Below, piece after piece: positions 9,575 through 16,938 of a stretch of 64,000 nt of DNA. The notes beneath the pieces were generated by a model. The model saw only the letters and a list, made by a program, of their open reading frames with translations, was not told where the DNA came from and did not search any database. The DNA is from Colwellia sp. M166 (GTDB lineage Bacteria; Pseudomonadota; Gammaproteobacteria; Enterobacterales; Alteromonadaceae). Where the stretch lies: assembly GCF_024585285.1 (NCBI RefSeq), contig NZ_CP040755.1, forward strand, positions 3,348,001 to 3,412,000. The letters run 5' to 3'. Positions within the stretch are counted from its first letter, which is position 1. Each line of letters starts with the position of its first letter. The translations under genes and the position numbers were made by a program.

Positions 9575-10223
9575 TTATGGTTTATGGACTTTAGTGATCT
9601 TAAATTCCGCTATTTTTATCTTTTTTGCTTTTAGTTTTGCCAAACCACAAACTAAAACTGATTGGCGAGCTTTAGGTGCATTTTCAGCATTTATTGTTGC
9701 ATTATTTACTGAAATGTACGGATTTCCGTTAAGCATTTATTTTTTGTCTGGTTGGTTAACCGAAAATTATCCAGGTATTAACTTCCTTGCTCATGAAAAT
9801 GGTCACTTATTACATACAATTTTTGGTTTCGAAGGTAATGCTCATTGGGACCCCTTGCATATAGCGAGTAACGTTTTAATTGTTGCAGGATTCTTCATTT
9901 TGTCCTCTGCTTGGAATGTTTTGCATCAAGCGCAAAAAAATAACACATTGGCGATTTCTGGTTGGTATGCGCGTTGCCGACATCCTCAGTACGTAGCATT
10001 CATCCTAATTATGTTTGGGTTCTTATTACAATGGCCAACAATTCCGACAATTGTAATGTTTCCGATTTTAGTGGTTGTCTATGTGCGTCTTGCAAATAAA
10101 GAAGAAGAGAAAGTTATCCGTGAGTTTGGTGAGGAATACTTATTATATATGGCTAAAACACCAGCTTGGTTGCCAAAATTTTCAAATAAGGAAAAAGGAA
10201 AGAACAATGAAAAAGTTAGTTAA
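9564..10223 (+). CDS. isoprenylcysteine carboxyl methyltransferase (ICMT)-like membrane protein
   Basis: The 219-residue product has about five membrane helices and the C-terminal signature of the ICMT/PEMT methyltransferase fold: GWYARCRHPQYVAF followed by a helix, then NKEEEKVIREFGEEYLLY and a proline near the end. Bacterial members are often found beside copper and other metal-resistance genes, but their substrate is unknown. It overlaps DUF2933 upstream and the Met/His-rich gene downstream (start at 10207), so it is in the same operon. Prenyl-cysteine methylation as such is not to be expected in a bacterium; methyl transfer to a lipid is possible. Confidence 0.72.
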   Translation: MNGDYGLWTLVILNSAIFIFFAFSFAKPQTKTDWRALGAFSAFIVALFTEMYGFPLSIYFLSGWLTENYPGINFLAHENGHLLHTIFGFEGNAHWDPLHIASNVLIVAGFFILSSAWNVLHQAQKNNTLAISGWYARCRHPQYVAFILIMFGFLLQWPTIPTIVMFPILVVVYVRLANKEEEKVIREFGEEYLLYMAKTPAWLPKFSNKEKGKNNEKVS

Positions 10224-10608
10224 CTACTTATTTACCGTAAGTATTCTGTCCGTTGTTATTAGTTTTTCTACAGTAGCTTTTGAGATGGCTAACAACGATA
10301 TGCATGAGGGGATGGCAATGTCTCATGCAAATATGGACAAAATGCATGAAAATATGGAGATTATGAGAAAGCAGCTTATCGCTATAAAGCGAGAAGTTGA
10401 GCCTAAAAAACAGCAAGAACTCATGCATGAGCATCGACGGTCAATGATAAAAATGATGCAAATAATGCATAGGGATATGGCTGATAAATCGATAGCACAA
10501 CAAATAAATATGGCTGAACATCACTTACAAATGATGGAAAGTATGATGCCCCAAATGGCATCGAATAAAATAGTAAATAGCAAAGCATCAAATCAACACA
10601 ATCATTAA
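10207..10608 (+). CDS. secreted Met/His-rich protein of the copper operon
   Basis: Using the ATG at 10207, the protein has 133 residues: a signal peptide (about residues 1-23, ending VAF) and a helical body packed with Met and His, for example NNDMHEGMAMSHANMDKMHE and EHHLQMMESMMPQM, ending QHNH. Methionine- and histidine-rich periplasmic proteins typically chelate Cu(I) or Cu(II). An open frame extends upstream to 10075 but it overlaps the methyltransferase and has no signal, so 10207 is preferred. No named family is recognised. Confidence 0.72.
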   Translation: MKKLVNYLFTVSILSVVISFSTVAFEMANNDMHEGMAMSHANMDKMHENMEIMRKQLIAIKREVEPKKQQELMHEHRRSMIKMMQIMHRDMADKSIAQQINMAEHHLQMMESMMPQMASNKIVNSKASNQHNH

Positions 10609-10620
10609 AGGAGAGGGAAT

Positions 10621-10992
10621 ATGACTGATTTAGATCATAGAGTTGGAGTGAGAGAAAGCAACCTAGTTGTTAGGAACCTTAGACTGTCAAAGGTCAAAGA
10701 TGAAAACATTGAGGCGTTAATTAAGGAAATTGATAAAATGTTTGGCCTAGATGAAGTATCTTTCAATCGTAAAGAAGAAAGTATCCATTTAGCCTATGAC
10801 GCGGTTAATTTAAACCTTGCTGGCATTGAAGAAGTCATTAGAAAACATGGTGCTGATATACATGATGATTGGTGGACTCGCACTAAGGAGGGCTATTACA
10901 AATTTGTCGATCAAAATGTGAAAGATAATTCAGACCATACGCCGTGGAGTTGTCATAAAACCCCCCCAGGCTCGGTTAAAAGAAAACGTTAA
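10621..10992 (+). CDS. small protein with HMA-like fold, lacking CxxC
   Basis: The 123-residue protein begins with a pattern of alternating strands and helices like a heavy-metal-associated domain: a strand at VVRNLRLS, helix, a strand at SFNRKEESIHLAYD, then a helix. The usual CxxC metal site is absent. The second half (DDWWTRTKEGYYKFVDQN) is not recognised. A single Cys-His pair (WSCHK) is near the end. AAAGGAGAGG precedes the ATG. It follows the Met/His-rich gene by 12 bases and is probably part of the copper operon. Function unknown. Confidence 0.6.
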   Translation: MTDLDHRVGVRESNLVVRNLRLSKVKDENIEALIKEIDKMFGLDEVSFNRKEESIHLAYDAVNLNLAGIEEVIRKHGADIHDDWWTRTKEGYYKFVDQNVKDNSDHTPWSCHKTPPGSVKRKR

Positions 10993-11025
10993 ATTTAATC
11001 AAAATAACTTAAATAGGAATTAATT

Positions 11026-11376
11026 ATGTTAAATAAAATATCTAAAGTAATCGGATTTATAGTTTTTGCTGTCGTTCTTGCTGGGTGTGCAAATAGTGAT
11101 TTTTCACATAACTATTTAATGCGTGGTCAAGTCGTTTCCGCATCTGAAAGTGAAGCCATTGTTTGTGTTGGCTTGAATGATGGTGCAAAAACGGGGCAAA
11201 TTTTACATACCTATCGGTTTGTCATGAATGATGACAATGACGAAGGAGCTGAGTTCTATAAGCAGCAAGAAATAGGACAAGTGAGAATAGATAAAATTAT
11301 TGATGAACATTTTGCGAAAGTTACAGTTTTAAAAGGAGCTATTAAAAAACACGATATGGTGCAATTAAATAAATAA
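11026..11376 (+). CDS. small lipoprotein at the end of the copper operon
   Basis: The 116-residue product carries a lipoprotein signal with lipobox VLAGC (Cys about residue 21), then a compact beta-rich domain containing GQVVSASESEAIVCVGL and ending DMVQLNK. The second half looks like a small SH3-like or barrel domain, but no family is recognised. It follows the previous gene by 33 bases and is closed by the strong terminator at 11410-11453, so it is the last gene of the metal operon. Confidence 0.62.
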   Translation: MLNKISKVIGFIVFAVVLAGCANSDFSHNYLMRGQVVSASESEAIVCVGLNDGAKTGQILHTYRFVMNDDNDEGAEFYKQQEIGQVRIDKIIDEHFAKVTVLKGAIKKHDMVQLNK

Positions 11377-11409
11377 AGGCTGAAAAGCCAAATTTAAATA
11401 ATACCTTTC

Positions 11410-11453
11410 AAACGGCCTTCGAATTCAATTATAAATTGATTCAAGGCCGTTTT
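11410..11453 (+). terminator. strong hairpin terminator closing the copper operon
   Basis: AAACGGCCTT and AAGGCCGTTTT form the base of a long stem which continues inward with GAATTCAATT against AATTGATTC around a 3-base loop. The sequence runs into TTTTCC. It could act in both directions. Confidence 0.85.
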
Positions 11454-11596
11454 CCTCCTTCCTATCGGCATCGTCCACTTTTTCGATGTTTGGCCAATCG
11501 TTAAGTAGATAACTTTATAGCTGATTCATGATCTCAGTTATTTACGTGTCTTAATTGCCTTGTGAACGACACTGTTCAGTGCCTTGATTGCCGATA

Positions 11597-11949
11597 TAAT
11601 ACCAATTTTACTAAGTTTGTTCCCACTCAGTGAAATTTAACCGGCTTAGCGGCACAGGTTCACCGTTCCAGACTGAACCTAAGTACCAACATCCATGTTG
11701 GCAAGGTATTGATTGAAGGTAAGGGTTATTCTCGACAACTACTCCTGCCTTGTTCTAATGACTCACATCCCTGTGAGCACCTTATCGAAATCAATAACAC
11801 GGCCTGTAAGGCTTTTAAAATCACCCTTGAGGAGCTTACCAGCGGTTCGATAACCGCGATAATTTCCTTCATATAGAATAACTATATTCACAAAATGATC
11901 GTTGTTCTCAAACGCTGGTAAGCGCTGAGTGGGAATAAACTTGGTATAA
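11597..11949 (-). repeat. dispersed intergenic element, copy B (MITE-like)
   Basis: This is the second copy of the element at 3180-3546, in the opposite orientation. The ends read ATACCAATTTTACT and AAACTTGGTATA. Inner inverted pairs such as TTCCCACTCAGTG near one end and CGCTGAGTGGGAA near the other make the whole unit foldable. No open frame of note. It fills most of the gap between the metal operon terminator and the 94-residue gene at 12037. Confidence 0.78.
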
Positions 11950-12036
11950 GGTTTGCTTTTTCTTATTTCCTAGCATATTTTAGCAAATAATTATCAGCCT
12001 ATTATCTGGGCTGGAGACTTCTTCAAGGCGCTTATT

Positions 12037-12321
12037 ATGAATTTAGACAAATCGACAAAACGTATTGCAAAGAAAGTTAAAAATGGTTTCCAAGGTTATC
12101 CGCAAATAACCTTAGCTTATTTTGGCCCAACAGAAGATTGCGCGACACAAGTGGTAGTAAGTTTTATTTTAGAAGCCGGAGCAAGTGCCCAAGAAGAACG
12201 TTTTTCGAATGAAAACGATGTCAGAAAAGACGAAACGATCCAAACAACCTTAGTAAAAATTATCGAACGTGCCGAGGCTAAAACGGTTGTAGAAGTTGCC
12301 GGTGTTGCCATTATTAAATAA
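12037..12321 (+). CDS. conserved-looking small protein of unknown function
   Basis: I do not recognise this 94-residue protein. It has no signal or membrane segment. It contains GFQGYPQITLAYFGPTEDC, a strand-like TQVVVSFILEAGA, and a C-terminal EAKTVVEVAGVAIIK, suggesting an alpha/beta domain of about 90 residues. It stands alone between the repeat element and the pseudouridine synthase gene, on the same strand as the latter. A regular, codon-biased reading frame is the only support for calling it a gene. Confidence 0.55.
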   Translation: MNLDKSTKRIAKKVKNGFQGYPQITLAYFGPTEDCATQVVVSFILEAGASAQEERFSNENDVRKDETIQTTLVKIIERAEAKTVVEVAGVAIIK

Positions 12322-12510
12322 TTGCCGAACAAAAGGTCATGGTTGCGTGCTGATCTTGTCAGCGCCGCAAGTTTTATTGACTCTGAATTTGTTCAGCATT
12401 TATGGTTTATGCTGCTGTTGCCACTATATCTTGGTGTTTTTGGTTGAAGCGCTATCAGCAGATCATGCTCTGATAAACTATTGAGCTTACTTAGTGAGAT
12501 ATCATTGAAT

Positions 12511-14223
12511 ATGCTATTATCGCGAAATATATCTTCGCAAACATCTCAGTATTATATTGCTATGCCAAACCTTGAATCTTGTTTTACCTTATTTTCTCAG
12601 CCTGTTGTTCATATCAGCTTACCGGAAAAATTTACCTTTCCGTTTTATTATCAACCACAGGCACTTGCTGTTGCTGCTGCTGAACAATTGCAGCAAGCGC
12701 TAGAAAAGCAAACTGATATTATTGGCAGTGAAAGCGATAGCGGTAAAATGTTGGGGGTTTTGGTGGTTAAAAATGCCCAACAACAGCTAGGCTATTTATC
12801 GGCTTTTTCTGGCCAGTTGGAATATAACCATACTGCTATTAACTTTGTTCCGCCTGTGTCTGATATGCAATTACAAGATGACACTTTTCTAGCTGAAAAC
12901 CGCATTATCAATAACATTAATGCTGAAATTGAACAATTAGAGTGTGGTGAGCCGCTAACTACTGCAACGAATGCGCTTAATGAAGCAACTAACCGTTATC
13001 AACAAGCGTTATCAGTACAACAGCGCTTAATTGTTGCTAACCGCCAAGAAAGAAAAAAGCAGCGAGATGAGGCGGTTGAGCAATTAACCGTCGATGGATT
13101 TGAGCAGTTAAAACTTGTCTTAGCAGGGCAAAGCATTTACGAAAAAAAACAGTTACAAGCATTAAAACAGCACGGGCAGAGTAAACTTGCATTATTGCAG
13201 CAAGCCTTAGATACGATAACCAGTAAAATTGCCAAGTTAAAGAAGCAGCGTAAAGCACGTTCTAAAAACTTACAGAAAAAACTCTTTTCACAATATCAGT
13301 TTTTAAACGCAGATGGCGCAACTAAAGACCTTAACGCTATTTTTGCTGAGTTACCGGAACATATACCACCTGCGGGTGCTGGTGATTGTGCCGCGCCTAA
13401 ATTATTGCAATATGCTTATTTACATAACTTAGCACCCGTCACTATGGCGGAGTTTTGGTGGGGCGCAGCGCCTAAGTCAGCTATCAGGCAACATAAGAAT
13501 TACTATCCTTCTTGCTACAGTAAATGTCAGCCTATTTTAGGGCATATGCTTCAGGGCTTAGATGTTGATGATAACCCTTTGCTGATTAATCCTGCACATG
13601 GCAAAGATTTGGCTATCGTTTATCAAGACGACGATCTTTTAGTGGTTAATAAGCCGGCTGAGTTTTTATCCGTGCCGGGTAAAACGATTGCCGACTCAGT
13701 GTATATGCGCATTAAAAACCAGTTCCCACAAGCATCTGGGCCGCTTATTGTCCATCGATTAGATATGTCGACTTCTGGACTGTTGATTATTGCCTTAAAT
13801 AAACGTGCTCATAAAGCGCTGCAAAAACAATTTATTGAGCGCACAATAGAGAAGCGTTATGTGGCTTTAGTTAGCGGAAATGTTGTAGCAGACAGTGGCA
13901 CGATTGAATTGCCACTACGGCTAGATTTTGATGATAAACCACGACAAATGGTGTGTTATCAGCACGGTAAACCGGCATTAACGACTTGGCGGGTATTGGA
14001 GCGGAAAAATAACACCACGCGCTTGCACTTATTTCCTAAAACGGGACGTACACATCAACTACGCGTGCATTGCGCCCATCAAGATGGCTTAAATATGCCG
14101 ATTGTTGGTGACGATCATTATGGTTTAAAAGCACAACGACTACATTTACATGCCGAATACTTGTCGTTGCAACACCCGATTAATCATCAAGCTTTAGTTT
14201 TTGAAGTTGCTGCTGACTTTTAA
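12511..14223 (+). CDS. RluA-family RNA pseudouridine synthase with long N-terminal extension
   Basis: The C-terminal 230 residues are an RluA-type pseudouridine synthase: IVYQDDDLLVVNKPAEFLSV, the catalytic motif HRLDMSTSG (Asp about residue 417), the FIERTIEKRYVALV strand and KTGRTHQLRVH. The first 350 residues contain a long, charged coiled coil (about residues 160-260) and a GDCAAPKLLQYAY segment, as in the longer RluA-like proteins of Vibrio and Shewanella. It isomerises uridine in rRNA or tRNA; the target position cannot be told. The start is uncertain: TTG 12481, ATG 12511 and ATG 12562 are in frame and none has a strong ribosome site. Confidence 0.85.
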   Translation: MLLSRNISSQTSQYYIAMPNLESCFTLFSQPVVHISLPEKFTFPFYYQPQALAVAAAEQLQQALEKQTDIIGSESDSGKMLGVLVVKNAQQQLGYLSAFSGQLEYNHTAINFVPPVSDMQLQDDTFLAENRIINNINAEIEQLECGEPLTTATNALNEATNRYQQALSVQQRLIVANRQERKKQRDEAVEQLTVDGFEQLKLVLAGQSIYEKKQLQALKQHGQSKLALLQQALDTITSKIAKLKKQRKARSKNLQKKLFSQYQFLNADGATKDLNAIFAELPEHIPPAGAGDCAAPKLLQYAYLHNLAPVTMAEFWWGAAPKSAIRQHKNYYPSCYSKCQPILGHMLQGLDVDDNPLLINPAHGKDLAIVYQDDDLLVVNKPAEFLSVPGKTIADSVYMRIKNQFPQASGPLIVHRLDMSTSGLLIIALNKRAHKALQKQFIERTIEKRYVALVSGNVVADSGTIELPLRLDFDDKPRQMVCYQHGKPALTTWRVLERKNNTTRLHLFPKTGRTHQLRVHCAHQDGLNMPIVGDDHYGLKAQRLHLHAEYLSLQHPINHQALVFEVAADF

Positions 14224-14624
14224 TCTAGTTTATTGATAACCTTGTTTGTTGTTGTAAAGCAGCTAGCTGCCAAGCAGTTATACGAGAATAACTAAAAGCG
14301 TATCAAGGTGAATTTGGTCGTCGTAAAGGTCACCAGGTAGTCAGTCACCAAGTTGCATAACGTTGTGGTACAAGCTGCATATTTTAACCCTACGTAGGAT
14401 AGTGATGAAATAGCTGCATTATCATCAATTGAATATTACTGAGACTTCGCTGTAATAGTTTAATACGCTCAGTTTTTGTTAAAATTAATCTTTCTAATTT
14501 ATTGAATTTATGGGATATTAAGTGATAATAAAGCGAAATTATGGAACGGGCATTGCAGAGAAGTCGCGATAATAAGCTTATGTTTCTTTAATTCTGATTA
14601 CTACTTCTTAAATTGGAGGAAGCC
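14224..14624. other. 400-base gap, nothing recognised
   Basis: An AT-rich interval between the pseudouridine synthase and the DUF5676-like gene. A 22-codon open stretch near 14300-14360 has no start or known similarity. No RNA gene, repeat or clear terminator was seen. Confidence 0.4.
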
Positions 14625-14876
14625 ATGAACATTGATGCAAATAAAATTGGAATTTCTAGTGCTATTTCTTTTGGTATTCTTTGGGTTGTGTGTAGCGCCG
14701 CTGTTCATTTTATGCCGCAACTCATAATGAAGATTACTGGGCATATGGTACACGCAGATTTTAGTACATTAGGCTGGACTCTAACCTTTTCGGGATTTTT
14801 AACGGGACTGTTTGCTTGGGGCGCAATTGCAGGTGTCAGTGGTTGGCTGATAGCCTCAATATATAACAGGCTGTAG
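14625..14876 (+). CDS. DUF5676-type two-helix membrane protein
   Basis: ATG 14625 follows the ribosome site GGAGGA. The 83-residue product has two membrane helices (about residues 11-30 and 52-78) joined by a loop with HMVHADFST. The pattern NANKIG/ALSFG-TM-TM-GWL resembles the DUF5676 family, often found near copper or cation-handling genes. The TTG at 14613 is upstream of the ribosome site and unlikely. Function is unknown. Confidence 0.65.
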   Translation: MNIDANKIGISSAISFGILWVVCSAAVHFMPQLIMKITGHMVHADFSTLGWTLTFSGFLTGLFAWGAIAGVSGWLIASIYNRL

Positions 14877-15134
14877 GCTGTTGAGCTTTCACTTAATAGC
14901 TCTGTTGCACTTGAAAAAGTTGGCAATCGAGGCGCTTCATATAATGTTTGCTTGCTCCAAATGCATATTAATAGACTTGGTATAACGAATTAAGTTATTC
15001 CTGTTTATTTCTTGTGCTCCTGTATCGCACTGCGGTTGGTTAACTCGATATAGGTAATGCATTTAGTACTCCTGTTTTATCGGGATATTTATCAAAAATG
15101 AGTGATTCCACAGGCTCGTTAGGCTTTATCAATT

Positions 15135-15479
15135 ATGGCATTTGAACGAATTCAGAAGCAAACACATACAATATCAGGTTTAATGGTGATCGTTTCTTAT
15201 GATCGCTTTACTACACGTTTTAACATTATGTGTGAAGATGAGCTTTTATATTCATCTTTAATTTTATTACCAATCAAAAAAACTAAAATATTCATAAATA
15301 ATCAAGAGTTTACTTTAAAAATATTTTGGCTTATTTTATGGAAATCTCAATTGCTAGATATTGATGGTAGTGTTGCAATTAAAGAGTTACTTGCTCGTCG
15401 TCGTAAAAAATCTATAGGCCTTCTTATTTATTTTGCACTCATCACTAGTGCTAAAATAGGAATTGATTTAGTTGCTTAA
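15135..15479 (+). CDS. hypothetical protein with C-terminal membrane helix
   Basis: I do not recognise this 114-residue protein. The body looks like a beta-rich domain (SGLMVIVSYDRFTTRFNIM), then a basic stretch LLARRRKKS, then one hydrophobic helix (about residues 95-112) that could be a tail anchor. There is no clear ribosome site and no conserved neighbour, so it may be a spurious or recently acquired gene. Confidence 0.4.
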   Translation: MAFERIQKQTHTISGLMVIVSYDRFTTRFNIMCEDELLYSSLILLPIKKTKIFINNQEFTLKIFWLILWKSQLLDIDGSVAIKELLARRRKKSIGLLIYFALITSAKIGIDLVA

Positions 15480-15504
15480 AAACTTAAAAAATAAAAGCCC
15501 CTCT

Positions 15505-15692
15505 TAAATTATCAGTAGCAAAGACTTGGGCTAAGGCTAAAAGCTTATCTTCAAACCATCTACGACGGTGTTCATAGCTTTGTCCAGTGGCGTTATCTTG
15601 ACCTCAGAGAAAAGCGCGACGAATACAGCGTGAGACATAATGATAATATGATGATTGGTTAAGCTAACGTGTTGTTTCCTTGGTGTGGTCAT
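15505..15692 (-). pseudogene. decayed N-terminal remnant of a RAYT-type transposase
   Basis: Read on the minus strand from ATG 15692 (MTTPRKQHVSLTNHH) and then, after a one-frame shift near 15647, the sequence gives YHYVSRCIRRAFL, a stop codon, and GQDNATGQSYEHRRRWFEDK. This aligns well with the start of the intact RAYT protein at 53442 (YYHIQSRTVRKAFLCG, then DEATGMNYEHRRDWIEA). The catalytic HNHLH region is missing. A frameshift, an in-frame stop and truncation mark it as dead. Confidence 0.72.
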
Positions 15693-15806
15693 CACACGTC
15701 CTTGTTAACCTTTGATGACAGTTAATCGTAGTCACCGCTGTTTTGATGTCCATTTTTGAGTGGGAGTCATTATATTTATGTAAATGATTCTAACAATGGA
15801 GTGTAT

Positions 15807-16250
15807 ATGAAGATATTAACATTAATCTCAATTGTTGTTGCTGTTGCCTCGATAAGTACTGTAGGTAAAAACAAGACTATTTACGCTGATGAACAGGTAA
15901 CTTACTTAGCCCTCACTAGTGACTTTACCTGGGAACGTGCAAATAAAAATATCCCGAAATATCCTTTAGAACTTGCCCGTTCAGGGAGTAGAGGATGTGC
16001 TGTTTTATCTTTTAATATTTCCGATTTAGGAAAAACTGAAAATGTTGAGGTTATCAACTAATTACCTAAAAATAACCTTGGTAAACATTCGCGTAAAATG
16101 CTAAAAAAATGGAAGTGGATTCCTGCTTCAACTATTGCAGATCCCGCCCCAGAAAAGAGAGCTTTAAGGTTTGATTTCTGTATGGGCGGCGAATCAACAG
16201 AGCAAGCACAAAGTGCTTGTAAACAACAAGCAAAATTAACATGTGGCTAA
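15807..16250 (+). pseudogene. TonB C-terminal-domain-like protein gene with in-frame stop
   Basis: ATG 15807 follows a GGAG site and opens a signal-like helix (MKILTLISIVVAVASIS). The frame reads GCAVLSFNISDLGKTENVEVIN, meets TAA at 16059-16061, then continues in the same frame with LPKNNLGKHSRKMLKKWKWIP and ends at TAA 16248. Together this matches a TonB-type C-terminal domain, in which an aligned region is VxVI-x-SxPK-x(n)-ALKKWKYxP. A single nonsense codon therefore splits an otherwise intact 147-codon gene. A stop readthrough cannot be excluded but is less likely. Confidence 0.7.
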
Positions 16251-16345
16251 CTCACATAATAAGCCGCTAAAAAGAACATTGGCTTGGCCCATTTTCATGC
16301 ACACCTCTTCATCACACTGAGGAGGTTACAATAAAGCAAGCCAAG

Positions 16346-16813
16346 TTAAAGTTTTCGACCTAAGCGTTTTTCTATTTGCTTTTTCTCCCAATCAGCGCCA
16401 AAAAAGCTATAAACTTCAAACACACTCAAACCGTGTGATATCACCCCAATCCCCCAACCTAATGCCGCCCACCAAGCCCAATAATAACCAGGGCTAACAA
16501 GAAAATTCAGTAAGAATAAGCCTAGTACAACCACGGCATAATTAATCAGATGGCTATAAAATCCCTTAATGTCCTGAACATGTTCGATAATTCGAGTTTC
16601 TTCATCGTTGTAAGTGTCCGAGTTGCTCATATCCTTCTCCTTTAGTAATTCATCAAGTTCAACCTCAAAAACAGCGGCAAGAGATTTAAGTGATTCCAAA
16701 CCTGCTTTTTGACCACGTTCAATGCGTTGAATTGTTCGAATACTCAAACCACTAAACTGGGCTAATTGCTCCTGAGACCATGCTCGTTTAAGTCTTAATT
16801 TTCGAACGGTCAT
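16346..16813 (-). CDS. XRE-family HTH protein with C-terminal two-helix membrane domain
   Basis: The 155-residue protein starts with a helix-turn-helix of the Cro/CI type (residues about 5-60: WSQEQLAQFSGLSIRTIQRI), followed by a linker and a 2TM domain (about residues 85-130) of the kind found alone or fused to HTH domains. It would be a membrane-tethered DNA-binding protein. Its target is unknown; it lies 125 bases downstream of nothing on its own strand other than the giant kinase that ends at 16939... the kinase stop is upstream of it in transcription order, so read-through is possible. Confidence 0.75.
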   Translation of the reverse strand: MTVRKLRLKRAWSQEQLAQFSGLSIRTIQRIERGQKAGLESLKSLAAVFEVELDELLKEKDMSNSDTYNDEETRIIEHVQDIKGFYSHLINYAVVVLGLFLLNFLVSPGYYWAWWAALGWGIGVISHGLSVFEVYSFFGADWEKKQIEKRLGRKL

Positions 16814-16938
16814 TTACTTCCCCTTGTTGCTGTTCTGGTTAAATTATTGATTAGTTACTCTTTTTTTACTACGACTTTTACCTGACAACTTTGTGACAGT
16901 TGTTAAAATTCAGTAACTTATAGTGTTATCGAACAGGC

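Noticed and set aside
11840..11870. GGTTCGATAACCGCG as a tRNA T-arm
   Set aside because: No acceptor stem, D-arm or anticodon arm around it; it is a palindrome within the repeat element.
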